Below are positions 1 through 9,149 of a DNA stretch of 14,422 nucleotides, one piece after another. The DNA comes from an uncultured Ignavibacteria bacterium (lineage in GTDB: Bacteria; Bacteroidota; Ignavibacteria; Kapaibacteriales; UBA961). The stretch's first letter is position 1. Each line of letters opens with the position of its first letter. The stretch covers positions 1 through 14,422 of the forward strand of contig CALMMI010000756.1 of assembly GCA_937868245.1 (NCBI GenBank), written 5' to 3'. Position numbers and translations under genes: made by a program. The notes beneath the pieces were generated by a model. It saw only the letters and a list, made by a program, of their open reading frames with translations. It was not told the DNA's origin and searched no databases.

Positions 1-1095
1 ACAAAAATAATTACAGTACCCTCTTGTAATATAAAAGCTTCTACAACTCTTCAGTCTGGAACTAACAACGTTTCCTTCTCTCAATCAGGTAATTATTTAT
101 TGTTAAATTATACGCTCGATGGCTTCTACAGATATGGAAGTGGTGTTACAGGAGGATATTATTCCTATACTTACGGAAGAATCAAAAGTATGATACCAGG
201 TCAAAAAAGCTTTGAATATGATAAAAATATACCAATTTACAAATTCTCTTCTGATGATGATTTTCTTATAGATGGAAGCAATCTTTATAATATTCCCCCT
301 ACAAACATTTTCCGCACTTTAGATAAAATCGGCTTTGTCTTCCTTCCCGACGATAATCACATGCTCGCTTTCCATGAAGCAGGAGGAGTTGTAGCAATTT
401 CAAATATCGAAAAAGATATATGGGAAAAGATATATCAAGGGGATTCACTTATTGAAAATATTATTCAAACAAATGCTGCCCGTACTGCATTCGCAACTGC
501 AACTAATAACAGAATTACACTTTGGAAGGTACCGGATACTTTGCAAACAGCCACGTTGACAGCTGATTTCAGTATGTCGAAAGATTCCATACCAATTTTT
601 GATTCGATTACGTTTAGTAATAGAACATTCCCTATGAAAAGAGGTACATACTATGAATGGAACTTTGGAGATGGAAGCCCAATTAGTAAAGAGCAGTATC
701 CAATTCATAAGTTCAACAAGAAAGGAGTCTTTACTATAAATCTCCAAGTATGGGATACTACTGGGAAAAGTAGTAAAGCATCTAAGACTGTCGTTGTTAA
801 TATGGAAACACTTTCTTCTGAAGAACCAAAGCCAAGCTTTGAAACAACTTTCAGCATACTTCCAAACCCAAGCTATGGAGAAACAACACTAAACTATACG
901 CTATCCCAACCATCACCTGTTCAAATAAGAATTACGGATGTGCATGGGAAAGAAGTAAGTAGCTGGTCGTTGAGAGAATCGGCGGGTCTCCATACACTTA
1001 TATTGAACGGTTTTTCGGTAGGTGCAGGGATGTATTATTGTACTTTTAATGCGCAGGGTATTTTGAAAACAATACCGCTCGTACTTTTAAAGTAA
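1..1095 (+). CDS. Secreted propeller-PKD protein with T9SS sorting domain, copy A' (5' end outside the window)
   Basis: Only the 3' part is present. The frame is open from base 1, and the 364 visible codons match codons 209-572 of the complete copy at 4379-6097, so the real start should lie about 624 bp before the window; the Met at 100 is internal. Visible parts are the end of a beta-propeller-like region (blade-end motif LWKVPDTL), one PKD domain with WNFGDG, and a C-terminal T9SS sorting domain beginning at LPNPSYGE and ending in a basic Lys. By family knowledge this domain directs passage through the outer membrane and is then usually cleaved. The protein would be surface-exposed or released; its ligand is unknown. 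No nucleotide difference from the second copy was found, so the duplication is very recent or artefactual. B1 follows after 46 bp with no terminator. Confidence 0.85.
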   Translation, partial: TKIITVPSCNIKASTTLQSGTNNVSFSQSGNYLLLNYTLDGFYRYGSGVTGGYYSYTYGRIKSMIPGQKSFEYDKNIPIYKFSSDDDFLIDGSNLYNIPPTNIFRTLDKIGFVFLPDDNHMLAFHEAGGVVAISNIEKDIWEKIYQGDSLIENIIQTNAARTAFATATNNRITLWKVPDTLQTATLTADFSMSKDSIPIFDSITFSNRTFPMKRGTYYEWNFGDGSPISKEQYPIHKFNKKGVFTINLQVWDTTGKSSKASKTVVVNMETLSSEEPKPSFETTFSILPNPSYGETTLNYTLSQPSPVQIRITDVHGKEVSSWSLRESAGLHTLILNGFSVGAGMYYCTFNAQGILKTIPLVLLK

Positions 1096-1104
1096 AGCCT
1101 TTGG

Positions 1105-1125
1105 TTCATTCTATATTCTTTCATT
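1105..1125 (+). other. Conserved spacer block upstream of B1
   Basis: A 21-bp T-rich block holding two TTCATT hexamers 15 bp apart. It matches the block at 4342-4362 upstream of A2 in 19 of 21 bases, and both sit exactly 16 bp before their ATG. It recurs unchanged at 6107-6127 because of the tandem repeat. It could be a leftover of paralog duplication or a conserved leader/translation element; no clear promoter or Shine-Dalgarno match was seen. Confidence 0.5.
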
Positions 1126-1141
1126 ACTAATTATCATCTTT

Positions 1142-4100
1142 ATGAAATTCACCCTAAAGCTATTACTGTTGTTAGGTTTGTTCATGAACTGTAAGGTTGT
1201 TTCTGCTCAAAATCAAGATATTCTCTGGCAAAAAACACTTACTAAAGATACCATTCCAATTGCCTCAATTGCCATTGCTGAGGGGAAATATGTGGCAGTG
1301 CTCAAGGGGGATGAGATTGTTATTTTGGATTATAAGACCGGGGATTCGATACGGGCGTTTGCAAAACCAGGCGATATGGTTGGGAATGATATTGTTTTGG
1401 GGAAGGGTGGAGAGCGGGTATATGTACACGTGTATGGTTATTATCTTCGATCTTGGGATATTGTTACGGGCGAGAATTTTAGAATTATTGCATTATACCC
1501 TGCAGCTAAAGATTTTTATCATGGATTATTGTTTAAGGGTCATATCTTAGCCCACTCCTTAAATGGAAAATTTATTACTTGCAGTACTTCATATAATTGG
1601 GATAACGGTCCTGATAATGGCTCGTCAGCTACCACCATGACATTTAATACAGAAGATAGTATTTATATACAACAAAAAGGACCATTTCCGATTAACAATA
1701 AATCAGGCGGGGAAATCTTAGATAAGATTGGTTTTACTGGGGGAATTTATTCCCTTTATTTTTCCCCTTCAGGTAACTATTTACTAAGAAATGTAAGAGG
1801 TGAATGGCATAGTGTATATCATGGTGAAGAATATCATGAATATACTGAAGGCAGCTTTACCAGTTTTTCGCCAAAATTGAAAAGTTATACCTTTTCATCT
1901 TTTTTACCCGAATATTTATTTTCATTTGAAGATGATTTTCTTTTGAATGGGAATAACATCATGGATATCCCACCAACTCATATCATTAGAAGTATTGCAA
2001 AAAAAGGATTTATCTTCCTACCTGATGATAATCACATGTTAGCTTTTCATACAGAAGGAGGAGTTGCTGCGATTTCTAACATTCAAAAAGACATTTGGGA
2101 AAAAGTCTTTTATGGTGATTCTCTTACTGAAAACATAATACGACCTAACGCTTCACTCTCTGCATTTGCAACGGCAACGAATAGTAGAATAACTTTATGG
2201 AAAATTCCGGATACACTACAAAAAGTTGCACTCACGGCTGATTTCACAATGTCTAAAGATTCTATCGCGATTTTTGATTCGATTGTTTTTACAAATCTGT
2301 CTTTCCCATTAAAAAGAGAATCGTTTATTGAATGGAATTTTGGTGATGGTAGCAGTAAAAGCAGCGAACACTACCCAACTCATAGATTTATCAAATCTGG
2401 AATAATAACAGTAACGCTTAGTATTGGTGATAAACTTGGTGGAAAAAGTACAATCTCGAAAAATATCATTGTAAGTTTCCCTTCACCTAAGGCAGTGTTT
2501 ACTACTCCAAAAGACACAGTATTTGTTGGTGATATGGTTAGCTTTACTAATACATCAACACCAATTAGGAACGGAACGTATTTCAATTGGAACTTTGGGG
2601 ATGGAGCAAGTTCTACTGAATTTAATCCAAAACATCAGTTTTTTCAAACAGGTACTTTTACAATCAAACTATCCATTCATGATACCCTTGTTCGTAAGGA
2701 TAATACAACAAAAACAATTGTTGTTATTGAGCAAATTGTACCGAACGGAGCTTCGTGGGTAAATCATTTTCATTATAAACAAATCAACTCCATTGCTTTT
2801 TCTCACGATGCACAGAGTATTATTTCTGGAAGTGATGATGGCTTTTCAAGAGTATGGACAACATATTCAGCAACACAATTATATTTAAAGAACTTTGGGC
2901 AACCAGTTTATTCGGTTACATTTACCAAAGATAACAAAACGTGCATTGTTGGAAGTTATCGAATTACTGATAATTCTCCTATTTATAAAAAAGGCTCCAT
3001 CGCAAAACTAATCAGCAACACAGATATTTGGTCATTTTCCGGAGATTCCTTAGAAAGCAAAATATATTGGGATGTTCAATCAGCAAATTCATCACTCTCC
3101 TATCAATATTTAACCAAATCATCACTTTGTTCTTCTGTTTCAGATGATAATAATTGGTATTTATTAGGTACACGATTTTATTCAGTTTTTAGCCCATTTT
3201 CCTTCGATTCTAATCCTAAAGTTGATAGTTTTTATTATGGAAATATATATCTTTATAATGTTTCTACAGGACAATCAAAGTATTTTGACCCCTATCACCC
3301 TTATTTAGCTCCTAAAGGTGATTTAACCTACCTTCTATATCCTGTTTATTCTGTTCTAGTTTCACCTGATAGTCGTTTTTATTTATACTCTCAAGGTTCG
3401 CGAGTCTTTATTAGAGATATTATTACCGATAGTGTGTGTTTTATTACCCCTAAGTTTTCTCCAACCATGCACTTCTCCCCAGATAAATACCATTTACTTA
3501 CAAATACAGGGCTATTGGATATTTATCAAAATCTATTGATAAAAAACGTTGATTTACCATCTATCTTCGAATATCATCCCGATGGCATTCACGTTTTCAC
3601 GTTAAGGACAGACTCAACAATCGGTATCTACAACCTGAACACAAATTCATACGAATACATTTATCCAAAGCAGTCAACAACATTCACTGCACTTGCTGTA
3701 GCTCCCGACGGCAAACATATTGCTACAGGTGATAAATACGGATACATCACCGTTTGGAATGTTCCCGATTCTCTCAAATCTTCGATTAAAGCTGACTTCA
3801 ACACTACTCTTCTTAAACGTTCAAACCTCAAAACGACGGATACTATACCCTTTGCAAACACTACACTTCCTGCAAATAATACATTCGATTTTCTGTGGAA
3901 TTTCGGTGATGGTAATACTTCCACCGAAAAAAATCCTAAATATGTATATTCTAAATCAGGTACATATACGGTAACACTCTCCGCTTTGAATAACGGAAAA
4001 GTAATCGATAGTATGACTAAACTAAAATATATTACAATTGAAGGAGTACTCGATACGGAAGAAACAAAAATTGGATTGGATGTAAGTTTTAATGTTATTC

Positions 4101-4333
4101 CTAATCCAAGTTACGGGGAAACTAATATCAGTTATACCTTATCACAGACCTCACCAATTCAGATAAGAATTACTGATGTGCTTGGGAGAGAAGTAAGCAG
4201 TTGGTCATTAAATGAATCGGAGGGTCTGCATTCTCTCCTTTGGAACGGCTCTTCTGTAGGTGTAGGGATGTACTATTGTTCTTTTAGTGCACAAGGTATT
4301 TTGAAAACAATACCGTTCGTACTTTTGAAGTAA
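1142..4333 (+). CDS. Large secreted propeller-PKD surface protein B1 with T9SS sorting domain (chimeric C-terminus)
   Basis: 1063 codons. An N-terminal signal peptide (hydrophobic 6-15, likely cut after VSA, residue 22) is followed by a WD40-like/beta-propeller region (about 25-360). PKD domains lie at about 365-445 and 448-530 (WNFGDG at 398 and 483), a second propeller region at about 540-878 (blade ends RVWTT and VWNVPDSL), a third PKD at about 881-968 (WNFGDG at 919), and a T9SS sorting domain at about 981-1063 (VIPNPSYGE). Cys17 is not in a lipobox, so a soluble exported protein is expected. It is identical to B2 through codon 1002. The last 61 codons differ and end GILKTIPFVLLK, closer to gene A's end than to B2's. 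A role in adhesion or surface binding is inferred only; no catalytic motif was seen. The ATG was chosen because the signal peptide starts there; no clear Shine-Dalgarno sequence precedes it. Confidence 0.9.
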   Translation: MKFTLKLLLLLGLFMNCKVVSAQNQDILWQKTLTKDTIPIASIAIAEGKYVAVLKGDEIVILDYKTGDSIRAFAKPGDMVGNDIVLGKGGERVYVHVYGYYLRSWDIVTGENFRIIALYPAAKDFYHGLLFKGHILAHSLNGKFITCSTSYNWDNGPDNGSSATTMTFNTEDSIYIQQKGPFPINNKSGGEILDKIGFTGGIYSLYFSPSGNYLLRNVRGEWHSVYHGEEYHEYTEGSFTSFSPKLKSYTFSSFLPEYLFSFEDDFLLNGNNIMDIPPTHIIRSIAKKGFIFLPDDNHMLAFHTEGGVAAISNIQKDIWEKVFYGDSLTENIIRPNASLSAFATATNSRITLWKIPDTLQKVALTADFTMSKDSIAIFDSIVFTNLSFPLKRESFIEWNFGDGSSKSSEHYPTHRFIKSGIITVTLSIGDKLGGKSTISKNIIVSFPSPKAVFTTPKDTVFVGDMVSFTNTSTPIRNGTYFNWNFGDGASSTEFNPKHQFFQTGTFTIKLSIHDTLVRKDNTTKTIVVIEQIVPNGASWVNHFHYKQINSIAFSHDAQSIISGSDDGFSRVWTTYSATQLYLKNFGQPVYSVTFTKDNKTCIVGSYRITDNSPIYKKGSIAKLISNTDIWSFSGDSLESKIYWDVQSANSSLSYQYLTKSSLCSSVSDDNNWYLLGTRFYSVFSPFSFDSNPKVDSFYYGNIYLYNVSTGQSKYFDPYHPYLAPKGDLTYLLYPVYSVLVSPDSRFYLYSQGSRVFIRDIITDSVCFITPKFSPTMHFSPDKYHLLTNTGLLDIYQNLLIKNVDLPSIFEYHPDGIHVFTLRTDSTIGIYNLNTNSYEYIYPKQSTTFTALAVAPDGKHIATGDKYGYITVWNVPDSLKSSIKADFNTTLLKRSNLKTTDTIPFANTTLPANNTFDFLWNFGDGNTSTEKNPKYVYSKSGTYTVTLSALNNGKVIDSMTKLKYITIEGVLDTEETKIGLDVSFNVIPNPSYGETNISYTLSQTSPIQIRITDVLGREVSSWSLNESEGLHSLLWNGSSVGVGMYYCSFSAQGILKTIPFVLLK

Positions 4334-4341
4334 AACTTAGA

Positions 4342-4362
4342 TTCATTGTAGATTCTTTCATT
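4342..4362 (+). other. Conserved spacer block upstream of A2
   Basis: Counterpart of the block at 1105-1125: two TTCATT hexamers 15 bp apart, ending 16 bp before the ATG at 4379. Only two positions differ, while the bases around the block differ more. Function unknown. Confidence 0.5.
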
Positions 4363-4378
4363 TTCATTTAGGATTTCT

Positions 4379-6097
4379 ATGACAGTCCCCAAAAAGCTGC
4401 TTCTGCTGATTGGTTTTTTCATGATTGGTAACGTTGTTTCAGCGCAAAATCCTGATATTCTCTGGCAGAAAACACTTACTAAGGATACTATCCCCATCGC
4501 GTCAATTGCTATTGCTGAGGGGAAATATGTGGCTGTGCTTAAGGGAGATGAGATTGTTATTTTGGATTATATGACAGGGGATTCGATAAGGGCGTTTACA
4601 AAGCCGAAGGATATGTATGGGACGGATATTGTTTTGGGGAAGAATGGGGAGAGATTGTATGTGTATATCAAACCAATAAATACTAGCACACCTAATATAT
4701 GCTACTTACGTTCTTGGGACATCCAAACAGGATTTCAATTTTCAGATATAAGTATGGAGCCGACATTTCAAAGTAGAGGTGGACCTCTTCATCATGATTA
4801 CTACAGTTTTTCAACATCTGCTTCTCTTAATGGAAATTTGATTGTTGTTCAGACCTCTTATCACGAAACAGCCTATGGAATTGGCGAATCAACTGGTACT
4901 GCAATCAAAATATTTAATACAATTGACAGTACATTATTTTCAAGAACAGATACACCTGATAGTGTTTCATTTTTTTTGAACAAAAAAAATATTAACAACT
5001 CAACAAAAATAATTACAGTACCCTCTTGTAATATAAAAGCTTCTACAACTCTTCAGTCTGGAACTAACAACGTTTCCTTCTCTCAATCAGGTAATTATTT
5101 ATTGTTAAATTATACGCTCGATGGCTTCTACAGATATGGAAGTGGTGTTACAGGAGGATATTATTCCTATACTTACGGAAGAATCAAAAGTATGATACCA
5201 GGTCAAAAAAGCTTTGAATATGATAAAAATATACCAATTTACAAATTCTCTTCTGATGATGATTTTCTTATAGATGGAAGCAATCTTTATAATATTCCCC
5301 CTACAAACATTTTCCGCACTTTAGATAAAATCGGCTTTGTCTTCCTTCCCGACGATAATCACATGCTCGCTTTCCATGAAGCAGGAGGAGTTGTAGCAAT
5401 TTCAAATATCGAAAAAGATATATGGGAAAAGATATATCAAGGGGATTCACTTATTGAAAATATTATTCAAACAAATGCTGCCCGTACTGCATTCGCAACT
5501 GCAACTAATAACAGAATTACACTTTGGAAGGTACCGGATACTTTGCAAACAGCCACGTTGACAGCTGATTTCAGTATGTCGAAAGATTCCATACCAATTT
5601 TTGATTCGATTACGTTTAGTAATAGAACATTCCCTATGAAAAGAGGTACATACTATGAATGGAACTTTGGAGATGGAAGCCCAATTAGTAAAGAGCAGTA
5701 TCCAATTCATAAGTTCAACAAGAAAGGAGTCTTTACTATAAATCTCCAAGTATGGGATACTACTGGGAAAAGTAGTAAAGCATCTAAGACTGTCGTTGTT
5801 AATATGGAAACACTTTCTTCTGAAGAACCAAAGCCAAGCTTTGAAACAACTTTCAGCATACTTCCAAACCCAAGCTATGGAGAAACAACACTAAACTATA
5901 CGCTATCCCAACCATCACCTGTTCAAATAAGAATTACGGATGTGCATGGGAAAGAAGTAAGTAGCTGGTCGTTGAGAGAATCGGCGGGTCTCCATACACT
6001 TATATTGAACGGTTTTTCGGTAGGTGCAGGGATGTATTATTGTACTTTTAATGCGCAGGGTATTTTGAAAACAATACCGCTCGTACTTTTAAAGTAA
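4379..6097 (+). CDS. Secreted propeller-PKD protein with T9SS sorting domain, complete copy A2
   Basis: 572 codons. The signal peptide has hydrophobic residues 7-20 and probably ends at VSA (22). A WD40/beta-propeller-like region (about 24-390) carries blade-end motifs RSWDI and LWKVPDTL. One PKD domain follows at about 394-476 (WNFGDG at 428), then a T9SS sorting domain from about 488 (ILPNPSYGE) to the end. It is a short paralog of B: the same N-terminal module, one PKD instead of three, and no second propeller. Residues 22-73 match B in 50 of 52 positions, though the DNA carries many silent differences. Codons 209-572 are duplicated at 1-1095. Spacers are 45 bp to B1 and 46 bp to B2 with no terminator, suggesting one transcript. 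T8 and A8 runs at 4970-4977 and 4982-4989 lie in codons 198-204. Surface location is well supported; the binding partner is unknown. Confidence 0.9.
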   Translation: MTVPKKLLLLIGFFMIGNVVSAQNPDILWQKTLTKDTIPIASIAIAEGKYVAVLKGDEIVILDYMTGDSIRAFTKPKDMYGTDIVLGKNGERLYVYIKPINTSTPNICYLRSWDIQTGFQFSDISMEPTFQSRGGPLHHDYYSFSTSASLNGNLIVVQTSYHETAYGIGESTGTAIKIFNTIDSTLFSRTDTPDSVSFFLNKKNINNSTKIITVPSCNIKASTTLQSGTNNVSFSQSGNYLLLNYTLDGFYRYGSGVTGGYYSYTYGRIKSMIPGQKSFEYDKNIPIYKFSSDDDFLIDGSNLYNIPPTNIFRTLDKIGFVFLPDDNHMLAFHEAGGVVAISNIEKDIWEKIYQGDSLIENIIQTNAARTAFATATNNRITLWKVPDTLQTATLTADFSMSKDSIPIFDSITFSNRTFPMKRGTYYEWNFGDGSPISKEQYPIHKFNKKGVFTINLQVWDTTGKSSKASKTVVVNMETLSSEEPKPSFETTFSILPNPSYGETTLNYTLSQPSPVQIRITDVHGKEVSSWSLRESAGLHTLILNGFSVGAGMYYCTFNAQGILKTIPLVLLK

Positions 6098-9000
6098 AGC
6101 CTTTGGTTCATTCTATATTCTTTCATTACTAATTATCATCTTTATGAAATTCACCCTAAAGCTATTACTGTTGTTAGGTTTGTTCATGAACTGTAAGGTT
6201 GTTTCTGCTCAAAATCAAGATATTCTCTGGCAAAAAACACTTACTAAAGATACCATTCCAATTGCCTCAATTGCCATTGCTGAGGGGAAATATGTGGCAG
6301 TGCTCAAGGGGGATGAGATTGTTATTTTGGATTATAAGACCGGGGATTCGATACGGGCGTTTGCAAAACCAGGCGATATGGTTGGGAATGATATTGTTTT
6401 GGGGAAGGGTGGAGAGCGGGTATATGTACACGTGTATGGTTATTATCTTCGATCTTGGGATATTGTTACGGGCGAGAATTTTAGAATTATTGCATTATAC
6501 CCTGCAGCTAAAGATTTTTATCATGGATTATTGTTTAAGGGTCATATCTTAGCCCACTCCTTAAATGGAAAATTTATTACTTGCAGTACTTCATATAATT
6601 GGGATAACGGTCCTGATAATGGCTCGTCAGCTACCACCATGACATTTAATACAGAAGATAGTATTTATATACAACAAAAAGGACCATTTCCGATTAACAA
6701 TAAATCAGGCGGGGAAATCTTAGATAAGATTGGTTTTACTGGGGGAATTTATTCCCTTTATTTTTCCCCTTCAGGTAACTATTTACTAAGAAATGTAAGA
6801 GGTGAATGGCATAGTGTATATCATGGTGAAGAATATCATGAATATACTGAAGGCAGCTTTACCAGTTTTTCGCCAAAATTGAAAAGTTATACCTTTTCAT
6901 CTTTTTTACCCGAATATTTATTTTCATTTGAAGATGATTTTCTTTTGAATGGGAATAACATCATGGATATCCCACCAACTCATATCATTAGAAGTATTGC
7001 AAAAAAAGGATTTATCTTCCTACCTGATGATAATCACATGTTAGCTTTTCATACAGAAGGAGGAGTTGCTGCGATTTCTAACATTCAAAAAGACATTTGG
7101 GAAAAAGTCTTTTATGGTGATTCTCTTACTGAAAACATAATACGACCTAACGCTTCACTCTCTGCATTTGCAACGGCAACGAATAGTAGAATAACTTTAT
7201 GGAAAATTCCGGATACACTACAAAAAGTTGCACTCACGGCTGATTTCACAATGTCTAAAGATTCTATCGCGATTTTTGATTCGATTGTTTTTACAAATCT
7301 GTCTTTCCCATTAAAAAGAGAATCGTTTATTGAATGGAATTTTGGTGATGGTAGCAGTAAAAGCAGCGAACACTACCCAACTCATAGATTTATCAAATCT
7401 GGAATAATAACAGTAACGCTTAGTATTGGTGATAAACTTGGTGGAAAAAGTACAATCTCGAAAAATATCATTGTAAGTTTCCCTTCACCTAAGGCAGTGT
7501 TTACTACTCCAAAAGACACAGTATTTGTTGGTGATATGGTTAGCTTTACTAATACATCAACACCAATTAGGAACGGAACGTATTTCAATTGGAACTTTGG
7601 GGATGGAGCAAGTTCTACTGAATTTAATCCAAAACATCAGTTTTTTCAAACAGGTACTTTTACAATCAAACTATCCATTCATGATACCCTTGTTCGTAAG
7701 GATAATACAACAAAAACAATTGTTGTTATTGAGCAAATTGTACCGAACGGAGCTTCGTGGGTAAATCATTTTCATTATAAACAAATCAACTCCATTGCTT
7801 TTTCTCACGATGCACAGAGTATTATTTCTGGAAGTGATGATGGCTTTTCAAGAGTATGGACAACATATTCAGCAACACAATTATATTTAAAGAACTTTGG
7901 GCAACCAGTTTATTCGGTTACATTTACCAAAGATAACAAAACGTGCATTGTTGGAAGTTATCGAATTACTGATAATTCTCCTATTTATAAAAAAGGCTCC
8001 ATCGCAAAACTAATCAGCAACACAGATATTTGGTCATTTTCCGGAGATTCCTTAGAAAGCAAAATATATTGGGATGTTCAATCAGCAAATTCATCACTCT
8101 CCTATCAATATTTAACCAAATCATCACTTTGTTCTTCTGTTTCAGATGATAATAATTGGTATTTATTAGGTACACGATTTTATTCAGTTTTTAGCCCATT
8201 TTCCTTCGATTCTAATCCTAAAGTTGATAGTTTTTATTATGGAAATATATATCTTTATAATGTTTCTACAGGACAATCAAAGTATTTTGACCCCTATCAC
8301 CCTTATTTAGCTCCTAAAGGTGATTTAACCTACCTTCTATATCCTGTTTATTCTGTTCTAGTTTCACCTGATAGTCGTTTTTATTTATACTCTCAAGGTT
8401 CGCGAGTCTTTATTAGAGATATTATTACCGATAGTGTGTGTTTTATTACCCCTAAGTTTTCTCCAACCATGCACTTCTCCCCAGATAAATACCATTTACT
8501 TACAAATACAGGGCTATTGGATATTTATCAAAATCTATTGATAAAAAACGTTGATTTACCATCTATCTTCGAATATCATCCCGATGGCATTCACGTTTTC
8601 ACGTTAAGGACAGACTCAACAATCGGTATCTACAACCTGAACACAAATTCATACGAATACATTTATCCAAAGCAGTCAACAACATTCACTGCACTTGCTG
8701 TAGCTCCCGACGGCAAACATATTGCTACAGGTGATAAATACGGATACATCACCGTTTGGAATGTTCCCGATTCTCTCAAATCTTCGATTAAAGCTGACTT
8801 CAACACTACTCTTCTTAAACGTTCAAACCTCAAAACGACGGATACTATACCCTTTGCAAACACTACACTTCCTGCAAATAATACATTCGATTTTCTGTGG
8901 AATTTCGGTGATGGTAATACTTCCACCGAAAAAAATCCTAAATATGTATATTCTAAATCAGGTACATATACGGTAACACTCTCCGCTTTGAATAACGGAA

Positions 9001-9149
9001 AAGTAATCGATAGTATGACTAAACTAAAATATATTACAATTGAAGGAGTACTCGATACGGAAGAAACAAAAATTGGATTGGATGTAAGTTTTAATGTTAT
9101 TCCTAATCCAAGTTACGGGGAAACTAATATCAGTTATACCTTATCACAG
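5003..9149 (+). repeat. Long direct tandem repeat, copy 2
   Basis: Second copy of the 4147-bp identical block, covering codons 209-572 of A2, the 46-bp spacer and B2 up to codon 1002. After 9149 the copies drift: single changes at 9150 and 9174, then many from 9215 on. The repeat period is 5002 bp, the length of one A+B unit. No insertion-sequence ends or target-site duplications were seen at the junction, which favours homologous recombination over transposition. Confidence 0.93.
6107..6127 (+). other. Conserved spacer block upstream of B2
   Basis: Exact repeat of the block at 1105-1125, in the 46-bp spacer between A2 and B2, 16 bp before the ATG at 6144. It is part of the long tandem repeat, so it gives no independent evidence of conservation. 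Confidence 0.5.

Larger units (their letters stand above)
1..4147 (+). repeat. Long direct tandem repeat, copy 1
   Basis: This stretch (3' part of A', the spacer, and B1 up to codon 1002) recurs at 5003-9149 with a constant offset of 5002 bp and no indel; reading frames and proteins coincide exactly. The right boundary is the first mismatch, at 4148 (a versus c at 9150). The left boundary is not visible because identity reaches base 1, so the repeat may extend further left. Confidence 0.93.

Noticed and set aside
445..747. 100-codon minus-strand open frame, repeated at 5447-5749
   Set aside because: It lies wholly inside gene A on the opposite strand, has no domain or signal, and its double occurrence only follows the tandem repeat.
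1184..1198. Cys17 of B1 as a lipoprotein lipobox
   Set aside because: The residues before it (FMN) do not fit a lipobox, and a standard signal-peptidase I site (VSA before QN) follows directly.
1..9149. Composite transposon or insertion sequence as cause of the duplication
   Set aside because: No transposase, terminal inverted repeats or target-site duplication were seen; the junction lies inside homologous coding sequence, which fits recombination better.
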